Assembly: GCF_001634285.1 (NCBI RefSeq) | Contig: NZ_CP015438.1 | Span: 1,066,001 to 1,130,000 of the forward strand | From: Anoxybacillus amylolyticus | Lineage (GTDB): Bacteria > Bacillota > Bacilli > Bacillales > Anoxybacillaceae | Reading direction: 5' to 3' | DNA length: 64,000 nt | Shown: piece after piece, positions 58,015-64,000 of the stretch | Layout of the letters: each line of letters opens with the position of its first letter | Position numbering within the stretch: position 1 is the stretch's first letter | Position numbers and translations under genes: made by a program | The notes under the pieces: generated by a model | What the model saw: only the letters and a program-made list of their open reading frames with translations | Database searches by the model: none | What the model was told of the DNA's origin: nothing

Positions 58015-59469
58015 ATGAAAATTTTAATGGTTTGTACGGAAAAACTCCCCGTTCCTCCGATATTAGGCGGAGCAATTCAAACATATATTTCTAGCATTCT
58101 TCCCCATTTGCGGTCATTTCACGACATAACCGTATTAGGAGTGAACGACCCGTCGTTGCCAGACGAAGAAACGATCGAGGGTATTCGTTATGTGCGCATT
58201 CCTGGAAAAGTATTCGAAATTTATCGGGAACATGTTGTCCGCTATATTGAGTCCCATTCATTTGATTTAATCCACATTTTTAATCGTCCACGCCTCGTAC
58301 TACCGATTCGCCAAGCCGCTCCACAAGCAAAACTAACGTTAAGTATGCATAACGATATGTTCGACGCGGAGAAGATTGAGCCAGAAGAAGCGAATGAAGT
58401 CATTGCCACTGTATCAGGCATTGTTACGATCAGCAACTATGTCGGAAATGTGATTCGCGAACTATATCCGCAAGCAGCCCCTAAACTTCGCACGATTTAC
58501 TCTGGAGTAGATGCCCAGCGGTTTTTGCCTGGGATGCACCAAAAGATGCAAAAAATTCGCAACGAGCTTCGCAAAGCGCACGGGCTAGAGAATAAAACGG
58601 TTATTTTATTTGCTGGCAGGCTTTCGCGCAATAAAGGAGTCGATAAATTGCTAGAAGCGTTGCCAGCACTTGTGAAAAAACATAAAGATTTAGCGTTAGT
58701 CATCATCGGCAGTAAATGGTTTAGCGAAAATAAAGTCAATGATTATGTTGCCTACGTTCGCGCCTTAGCAGGAACCCTTTCCATTCCTGTTGTGACCACG
58801 GGGTTTGTAGCACCCGATGAAATTCAAAATTGGTTTGCAGCAACTGACCTGTTCGTATGTACTTCACAATGGCAAGAGCCGTTAGCCCGCGTACATTACG
58901 AAGCGATGGCAGCAGGGCTTCCGATTGTTACGACGGCAAGGGGAGGCAATCCCGAAGTAATTTTTGCGAACGAGAACGGATTAGTCGTGGAAAATCCAGA
59001 AGACCCGAACGATTTTGTTGCTGCGATTTCTCAGCTATTATCGGATAAGGCACGGATGAAAAAAATGGGAGAAAAAGGAAGGGGATTAGCGGTTTCGCTC
59101 TATACGTGGGAGAGGGTTGCTTCTGAGCTATTAGAAGTGTGGGAACAAGCAGACGCACTAACGGACGATGAAGTCGAGCCAATGGAAGCTGCACAAACAG
59201 AAGCGATACTAGAACAAGAGGAAACGAATCAACAAGTAGACGAGAAACAAGCGAAGAAAGAAAAGAAAAAGGAAAAGAAAGAAGAGAAACAAGCAAAAAA
59301 AACAGCCAAAGAAAAGGAATCGACGCAACAGCACGAAGAAAAAACAGCAAAACAGAAGCGACAACCGTTTATTTTATCTTCTTCTTATACAGATACTTCC
59401 GATTCGAAAAAGAAAAAGAAGGGCGGTTCGAGTGATAGAAAGACAGGAAGCGGATTTATCATCAGCTAA
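58015..59469 (+). CDS. cotSA: Spore coat glycosyltransferase CotSA with Lys/Glu-rich tail
   Basis: GT4-type glycosyltransferase on the coat: ILGGAIQTYI at the start, ILFAGRLSRNKGVDKLLEAL and QEPLARVHYEAMAAGLPIVTT for donor binding. The core ends near residue 375; about 105 more residues follow, very rich in Lys, Glu and Gln, ending SSSYTDTSDSKKKKKGGSS. B. subtilis CotSA lacks this tail. It may anchor the enzyme in the coat or be cross-linked there. AGGGAGGGGATAGTC before ATG 58015. Confidence 0.88.
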   Translation: MKILMVCTEKLPVPPILGGAIQTYISSILPHLRSFHDITVLGVNDPSLPDEETIEGIRYVRIPGKVFEIYREHVVRYIESHSFDLIHIFNRPRLVLPIRQAAPQAKLTLSMHNDMFDAEKIEPEEANEVIATVSGIVTISNYVGNVIRELYPQAAPKLRTIYSGVDAQRFLPGMHQKMQKIRNELRKAHGLENKTVILFAGRLSRNKGVDKLLEALPALVKKHKDLALVIIGSKWFSENKVNDYVAYVRALAGTLSIPVVTTGFVAPDEIQNWFAATDLFVCTSQWQEPLARVHYEAMAAGLPIVTTARGGNPEVIFANENGLVVENPEDPNDFVAAISQLLSDKARMKKMGEKGRGLAVSLYTWERVASELLEVWEQADALTDDEVEPMEAAQTEAILEQEETNQQVDEKQAKKEKKKEKKEEKQAKKTAKEKESTQQHEEKTAKQKRQPFILSSSYTDTSDSKKKKKGGSSDRKTGSGFIIS

Positions 59470-59500
59470 AAAAGACGCCTAATAAAGGCATCTTTTTTTT
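59467..59500. terminator. Two-way terminator between cotSA and ytcC
   Basis: AAAAAGACGCCT pairs with AGGCATCTTTTT with one mismatch. Confidence 0.83.
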
Positions 59501-60630
59501 GCCGCTTCTTCGTAGACGGCCATGAGCCGTTCGGCGACGTGGGAAAATAGAAATTTTTCTTCTACTTCTGCGCGCGAGCGGCGAGCCATCGCTTCCGCTT
59601 CGCTCTCATGAACGAGCATATAATGAATCGCCTCTGCAAAGGCAGAAGGATTGGCATAGTCGTCGATGACAAATCCAGTTTTTTTATGTTGTACGATTTC
59701 GGCATTGCCGCCGCGGTTAGTCGTAATAATGGGAATGCCGGCAGCCATCGCTTCATAATGAACGCGCGCGAGCGGTTCATGCCATTGAGAACTGCAAACG
59801 AAGACGTCAGCGCTAAGCAATAGGTGTGGGACTTGCCATGCAGGGACATAGTTCGTAAAACGAATGTGATTTCCAAATGGAATGGCGAGACGATGCAATT
59901 CGCGGACATAGTCGTCCCAGCTATTTTCGCTAAACCAGCGCCCGCCAGCGATCACAAGCACTGCATTTGGATGGCGGGAAAGAACTTTACGCATCGCGCG
60001 AAGGAGGACATGTGGCCCTTTCGTTTTACTTAACCTCCCAATAAATAAAATGACTTTCTCGTCTTTAAGCCCAAGCATTTGCCGTATTTCGTTTCTTGTT
60101 TGTTTCCCTTCTTCTGTCCAAACAGGAATAAATTGTGAGCCATCGACTCCTGAATAAATAACGCGTATTTTTTCCTCTGGCACGTCATACCGTTTTCGTA
60201 CCGTTTGTTTAATATAGTTGCTGACGGAAGTAAGAATGGATGTATCTTTTAATGCTTGCTCTGCTTTTTCTTTTGCTATTTTTAGCGGAGAAAACATATC
60301 GTTGTGCAAGCTTAATACAATGGCGCTTTCTTGTGCTGCTTCTTTATATTGGCTGACGCGCGCAGGGCGATTAAACACATGGATGACATCAAACGTCCGA
60401 TTTCTTAATGTATTGGCAACGTCTTGTTCGTACGTTTCTTTCGGAAAGCGTATATATTCAATTCCGTTCGTCATCTCGTTCATAGGCAATGATGGATCGG
60501 TAATCGAAAAAATCGTTAAATGATGTGTTTTCACAATAAAAGGAGAGATCCCGTCAATCATGAGCTGGATCGCTCCGCCTTTCACGGCGGGGGAAGGTAA
60601 CTTTTCTGTGCAAATATAGGCGATATTCAC
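59479..60630 (-). CDS. ytcC: Glycosyltransferase YtcC (CotSA paralogue)
   Basis: GT4 enzyme of 383 residues closely similar to the CotSA core: CTEKLPSPAVKGGAIQ, VILFIGRLSKTKGPHVLL, WHEPLARVHYEAMAAGIPIITT. No charged tail. Last gene of the operon ytcA-ytcB-ytcC, overlapping ytcB by four bases. Would transfer a sugar, probably the one made by YtcA and YtcB, to the spore surface. Confidence 0.87.
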   Translation of the reverse strand: MNIAYICTEKLPSPAVKGGAIQLMIDGISPFIVKTHHLTIFSITDPSLPMNEMTNGIEYIRFPKETYEQDVANTLRNRTFDVIHVFNRPARVSQYKEAAQESAIVLSLHNDMFSPLKIAKEKAEQALKDTSILTSVSNYIKQTVRKRYDVPEEKIRVIYSGVDGSQFIPVWTEEGKQTRNEIRQMLGLKDEKVILFIGRLSKTKGPHVLLRAMRKVLSRHPNAVLVIAGGRWFSENSWDDYVRELHRLAIPFGNHIRFTNYVPAWQVPHLLLSADVFVCSSQWHEPLARVHYEAMAAGIPIITTNRGGNAEIVQHKKTGFVIDDYANPSAFAEAIHYMLVHESEAEAMARRSRAEVEEKFLFSHVAERLMAVYEEAAKKRCLY

Positions 60631-61583
60631 TCGTATTCCTCCTGGTAAAGGTCGCGAATATACTCGATTTCCCTTAGTAGTCCTTCTTTTAATGAAACTT
60701 TCGGACAGTATTGTAAATAATGTTCGGCGCGGGAAAGATCAGCCCATGTATGTTTCGGTTCGCCGATCGCAGACGTTACATATTTTCGGATCGCTTTTTT
60801 CCCTGTCAACTCTTCTAATAATGCGATGACGTCATTGACGGAAGCTCTTTCTTTGCCGCCGATGTTCATTGTTTGGCCGATGGTTGCTTCATTGCCTAAT
60901 ACAGAAGCAGTGCCGTCGACGCAATCGGAAATATATGTGAAGTCGCGGGATTGCGTGCCATCGCCAAAAATCGTGAGCGGTTCATTTTTTAATAGCTGAT
61001 TAATAAAACGGTGAAACGACATGTCCGTCCGCTGCCGCGGGCCGTATACGGTAAAATAGCGCAAGATGACTGTTGGGACACCAAACGTTGTATGATACAC
61101 GCGGCATAAATGTTCCCCTGTTAGTTTCGTGATGCCGTATGGCGAGAGGGGGACTGGTTCTAGCGTTTCAGACAATTTCCCGTCTTTTTCGCCATATACG
61201 GAAGAAGTGGAGGCGTAAATAAATTGCTGAATTTGTGTATGTTTGCACGCCTCTAGCAATTGTTGAGTGACGGAAATGTTATGAAGTGCATACGCTGCGA
61301 AATCGCTCCCCCAACTTGTGCGTACGCCTGGCATTCCTGCTAAATGATAGACCACATCCGCATCTTTTAGTAGTTCATGTAACGGTGCGGTCAATAAATT
61401 TTCCGAAATCAACGTAAAGCGAGGATGGGCAAGCAATGTTTGAAGGTTGTGTGTTTTGATGTGGGCAGGGGTCGGACCAATCCACCCATCAATGCCAACG
61501 ACGGTATGCTGTTCGTCTTGGAGCAATTTTTCACATAAATGTGAGCCGATAAAGCCTGCCGCTCCAGTAACGATAATTTTCAC
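60627..61583 (-). CDS. ytcB: NAD-dependent sugar epimerase YtcB
   Basis: Extended short-chain dehydrogenase of 318 residues: VTGAAGFIGSHLCEKL binds NAD, STSSVYG and YGITK hold the Ser/Thr and Tyr-Lys catalytic set. Likely a UDP-glucuronate or UDP-galacturonate 4-epimerase given its neighbour, by inference. Overlaps both neighbours by four bases. Confidence 0.9.
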   Translation of the reverse strand: MKIIVTGAAGFIGSHLCEKLLQDEQHTVVGIDGWIGPTPAHIKTHNLQTLLAHPRFTLISENLLTAPLHELLKDADVVYHLAGMPGVRTSWGSDFAAYALHNISVTQQLLEACKHTQIQQFIYASTSSVYGEKDGKLSETLEPVPLSPYGITKLTGEHLCRVYHTTFGVPTVILRYFTVYGPRQRTDMSFHRFINQLLKNEPLTIFGDGTQSRDFTYISDCVDGTASVLGNEATIGQTMNIGGKERASVNDVIALLEELTGKKAIRKYVTSAIGEPKHTWADLSRAEHYLQYCPKVSLKEGLLREIEYIRDLYQEEYE

Positions 61584-62863
61584 CCGACACCAACCCCTAT
61601 ATAATGTAATCCTGCTTCTTCAAGTTTTTTGCGGTTCAAACAATTGCGCGCATCTAACACGAGGATACCGTTCATTCGTTGTTTTACTTTCTCCCAGTCT
61701 AGTTGTTGAAACTCAGGCCAATCAGTCGCGATGACGAGTACATCCGCTTCGTTTAACGCTTCCATAACGGTGGATGTTTGGATGACGTTTGGCATGTCGC
61801 TACTTAATGTTGCTTTTGGATCATAGGCGCGGATGGTGCAGCCAATGTTGCTAAGTTGGCGGATGAATCGTTCGGCTGGTGATTCGCGTGTATCGTCGGT
61901 ATTTGGTTTAAAGGCGATGCCGAGCACGGCAATCGTTTGTCGTGGCAAGTCATGCACCGTTTCGTGTAGTTTGCGGAGGTAAACATCGATTTGCGACTCA
62001 TTGACGCGCTGAGTGGCTTGCAATAGAAGCGGTTCAATATTTTTCGATCGAGCCGTTTGCTCAAGGGATCGAACGTCTTTCGGAAAACACGACCCTCCGT
62101 AGCCGAGCCCTGCTTGTAAAAAATGAGGACCGATGCGCGGGTCATAGCCGATTCCTTTTGCGACATCGTTGACGTTGACCGAGAACGCATCGCAAATGCG
62201 GGCAATTTCGTTAATAAACGAGATTTTCATCGCTAAAAACGCATTCGACGCATATTTAATCATTTCCGCGCCTGTAAGGCTTGTGACGATGTACGGTGCA
62301 GAAATGCCGGCATACATCGTTTTCATTACTTCGAGCGACTGATCGTCGTCTCGTCGAAGACCGACGACAATTTTATCAGCGTGCAACATATCAGAAATGG
62401 CTGAGCCTTCCCGTAAAAACTCCGGATTGGAAACGACGTGGAATAAATGTGGTGGAACTCCTTTTTCGATAAGCGTTTCATAGATCCATTCATTTGTCCC
62501 AGGTGGAACGGTGCTTTTTGTAATAATCGTTTTATGCGAATGAATATGTGGAGCTAATTGGTCGATAACCGACTGAAGGAAGCGCAAATCGGTATTTCCG
62601 TCCGGCAACGATGGTGTTCCGACGCAAATGATAATAACAGGAAATGTTGCTCCTTCTATCAGGGACGTCGTAAAGGTAAGCGATGATTTATTTTTTTCCA
62701 TTAGTTCAGACAGGCCAGGTTCATAAATGGGCACATTCCCATTGTTTAACTGTTCGATTTTATGCACATCTTGATCGACGCAGCAAACGGTATGCCCAAC
62801 CTCTGCTAAAACGGCTGCGGTCGTCAGTCCGACGTATCCTGCTCCGATAATAGCGATGTTCAT
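61580..62863 (-). CDS. ytcA: UDP-glucose 6-dehydrogenase YtcA
   Basis: Oxidises UDP-glucose to UDP-glucuronate with two NAD. IIGAGYVGLTTAAVLAEVGH at the start, KSTVPPGTNE, and the catalytic Cys in GYGGSCFPKDVRSLE near residue 260. 427 residues. AAAGGAGTG before the ATG. First gene of the ytcABC unit; in B. subtilis these genes are made late in the mother cell. Confidence 0.92.
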   Translation of the reverse strand: MNIAIIGAGYVGLTTAAVLAEVGHTVCCVDQDVHKIEQLNNGNVPIYEPGLSELMEKNKSSLTFTTSLIEGATFPVIIICVGTPSLPDGNTDLRFLQSVIDQLAPHIHSHKTIITKSTVPPGTNEWIYETLIEKGVPPHLFHVVSNPEFLREGSAISDMLHADKIVVGLRRDDDQSLEVMKTMYAGISAPYIVTSLTGAEMIKYASNAFLAMKISFINEIARICDAFSVNVNDVAKGIGYDPRIGPHFLQAGLGYGGSCFPKDVRSLEQTARSKNIEPLLLQATQRVNESQIDVYLRKLHETVHDLPRQTIAVLGIAFKPNTDDTRESPAERFIRQLSNIGCTIRAYDPKATLSSDMPNVIQTSTVMEALNEADVLVIATDWPEFQQLDWEKVKQRMNGILVLDARNCLNRKKLEEAGLHYIGVGVG

Positions 62864-62885
62864 GGAAACACTCCTTTCGTTAGAC

Positions 62886-62912
62886 GTAAAAAACCAGGCG
62901 TATACCTGGTTC
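62886..62912 (-). terminator. Terminator after the gene at 62918
   Basis: AACCAGG pairs with CCTGGTT; read on the minus strand TTTTTT follows. It separates the small coat-like gene from ytcA. Confidence 0.75.
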
Positions 62913-62917
62913 TTCCG

Positions 62918-63211
62918 TTATTCCTCTTCTTCGTCTGACTGTGCGGAAGACGGTGTATCAAGCGAGGTAATCATTCCGATGGGAACGGTAATCCGTTTTT
63001 CTCCATTTGGATAAAATGAATCAGTCACTAAAGTAACCAACCCTTTTTTTGCATGAAACGATTGAAAGATAGCGTTATAATACGTCTGTTTTTTCGTATG
63101 GACGTTGATTTCTGTTCCTGGCTGCAACGTTTGTAATTGGGCGATCATCGCTTCGTCGGCTGCGGTTAATTTTTTCTTCAGCGGTTTCGTATGCACAAAT
63201 ACGCTATACAT
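62918..63211 (-). CDS. Small protein resembling the CotO tail, putative coat protein
   Basis: 97 residues with an acidic end (SDEEEE). The central part, INVHTKKQTYYNAIF... followed by GEKRITVPIGMITSLDT, lines up with the CotO tail (IVTKKGEYEGFI...GEKITIPFKQVESVSL) and looks like a small SH3/LSm-like barrel. AAAGGAGTGACTGTC before ATG 63211. CATATGATA on the minus strand near 63245-63253 could be a sigma-K -10. Not a known named gene to me. Confidence 0.65.
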   Translation of the reverse strand: MYSVFVHTKPLKKKLTAADEAMIAQLQTLQPGTEINVHTKKQTYYNAIFQSFHAKKGLVTLVTDSFYPNGEKRITVPIGMITSLDTPSSAQSDEEEE

Positions 63212-63360
63212 GACAGTCACTCCTTTCATCAAGAACATCTACTGTATCATATGAACCAATGGGAAAATGGCTTAGACAAATGCCTAACGAGGTTGAGAAA
63301 ACGGGAAACTAGTCGTTCTTGTTTACATATAATGGGGAAAAAGGAGGTGGAGGAGAGAAC

Positions 63361-63708
63361 ATGGACAATCCATTTTTCTTTTTCGTGCTTTCGCTAGCAA
63401 GTTTTCGTTTAACGAGATTAGTGGTGTATGATACGATTACCTCGTTTCTTCGTAAGCCGTTTCATGAAATAGTGGAGGAAACGATGCTGGACGGAACGAC
63501 AGAAACGTTTCTTGTTGTAAAGGGAGAAGGGATAAGAAAGTGGATTGGGGAATTGTTAAGCTGTTATTGGTGCACAGGAATATGGTGTGCTGGGGGATTG
63601 TACGGGGGGTATGCGATATGGCCGGCCGTATTTGAACCATTCATCGTTTTTTTAGCGATAGCCGGATGTGCTTCGTTTTTGGAAACGATTGTACAAAAAC
63701 TCTCATAA
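63361..63708 (+). CDS. yjcA: YjcA family (DUF1360) sporulation membrane protein
   Basis: 115 residues with a first helix (FFFFVLSLASFRLTRLVVYD), a polar stretch and two more helices around LLSCYWCTGIWCAG, the CxWCxGxWC pattern of DUF1360. AAAAAGGAGGTGGAGGAGAG before ATG 63361. In B. subtilis yjcA lies just after the cotVWXYZ cluster and is expressed during sporulation. Confidence 0.87.
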   Translation: MDNPFFFFVLSLASFRLTRLVVYDTITSFLRKPFHEIVEETMLDGTTETFLVVKGEGIRKWIGELLSCYWCTGIWCAGGLYGGYAIWPAVFEPFIVFLAIAGCASFLETIVQKLS

Positions 63709-63739
63709 TAAAAACCTCTCCTCCGTCGATGAGGAGAGG
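63709..63739. terminator. Two-way terminator after yjcA
   Basis: CCTCTCCTC pairs exactly with GAGGAGAGG; the minus-strand side has TTTTTAT. Confidence 0.8.
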
Positions 63740-64000
63740 CTACTTATTGAGGATGATGCGGTTTAGCGAAGGGACGCCGTTAGGGAGTTCATTTCCATAA
63801 ACAAATCCGTCAATGACAACCGAAGGGGCGTTTTTGAACCGAATGTGCAAATTGGCAAGCCGGAGTTGTTCGTTTGGGAAAAGAGGTTTTTGCTGAAATG
63901 GTTTAATCCAATATTCACCGTCTGCTTTCATTCGTTCGCGCCAATTTTCATATGCAAAGATCCATTCGGCATCGTCCACTTCTTTCGTTGAATATGTAGC
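63740..64000 (-). CDS. Hypothetical protein, 3' part only
   Basis: The frame is open from the right window edge to a TAG at 63740-63742. The visible 86 residues (…STKEVDDAEWIFAYENWRERM… NRIILNK) include an in-frame GTG at 63979, but nothing shows it to be the start. A hydrophobic strand NAPSVVIDGFVYGNEL is the only clear feature. Not recognised. Confidence 0.5.
   Translation of the reverse strand, partial: ATYSTKEVDDAEWIFAYENWRERMKADGEYWIKPFQQKPLFPNEQLRLANLHIRFKNAPSVVIDGFVYGNELPNGVPSLNRIILNK

Noticed and set aside
58928-59350. 140-codon minus-strand frame opposite the CotSA tail
   Set aside because: Leu/Phe-rich mirror of the AAA/GAA-rich tail; a composition artefact.

Overview
The window reads as a chromosomal segment of a thermophilic, spore-forming Bacillaceae of the Anoxybacillus/Geobacillus group. 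This is an inference from gene content: the order argCJBD-carAB-argF, yjzC, yjzD, fabHF, yjaZ, yjbA, trpS, opp, spx, yjbE, mecA, coiA, pepF, spxH, yjbI, cwlQ, yjbK, yjbL, relQ, NAD kinase, rluD-like, prpE, fabI, cotO, yjcA follows the Bacillus subtilis yj- region. The extra clpB and the molybdenum-cofactor/Fnr block fit thermophilic relatives.

Region 1 (1-5060) is accessory and badly disturbed. It is the tail of a polymorphic-toxin (probably LXG type) locus. A 646-base module occurs twice with no visible mismatch (1-646 and 4040-4685). Each copy leads into a different toxin tip. The first tip is a PD-(D/E)xK-like nuclease, cut by an IS4-type insertion with a clear 7-base target duplication and followed by an Imm70-like immunity gene. 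The second tip resembles a type-50 toxin domain and is both frameshifted and cut off by a second, decayed IS4-type end. An IS630-type element with an A9 slippage site lies between them.

Region 2 (5060-13720) is an anaerobic-respiration block: a DUF2249 gene, mobA, a radical SAM/SPASM gene, moaA, ric, moeA-mobB-moaE-moaD-ywiC and the regulator fnr. Five promoters here carry a TGTGA-N6-TCACA-type box centred about 41-43 bases upstream of the start predicted from a good -10 element, the geometry of class II Fnr activation. The parts fit one circuit: Fnr senses low oxygen and turns on molybdopterin synthesis (for nitrate reductase, not in the window) and repair of damaged iron centres.

Region 3 (13720-23410) is a complete arginine operon, argC-J-B-D-carA-carB-argF, with ARG-like boxes over the argC promoter and a second tandem pair before carA. 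Region 4 (23410-41960) holds yjzC, CtsR-controlled clpB, FapR-controlled fabH-fabF, a T-box-controlled trpS, an opp operon whose oppB is broken by a one-base frameshift, and the spx/yjbE/mecA regulatory set. Region 5 (42000-55910) holds cls, coiA, pepF, the small RNA RoxS, spxH-yjbI, cwlQ, yjbK, relQ, NAD kinase, a pseudouridine synthase, prpE, a SEDS gene and fabI. RoxS, Fnr, Spx, SpxH, truncated haemoglobin and Ric make the window rich in redox/NO-stress control.

Region 6 (55980-64000) is spore coat: cotO, a CotS-family kinase-like protein, CotSA with a long Lys/Glu tail, a ytcC-ytcB-ytcA sugar operon, a small protein resembling the CotO tail, and yjcA. The cotVWXYZ genes found here in B. 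subtilis are absent. Between cotO and the CotS-like gene lie two different miniature inverted-repeat elements, one of which has a shorter relative upstream of moaA. I saw no tRNA, rRNA or CRISPR array.
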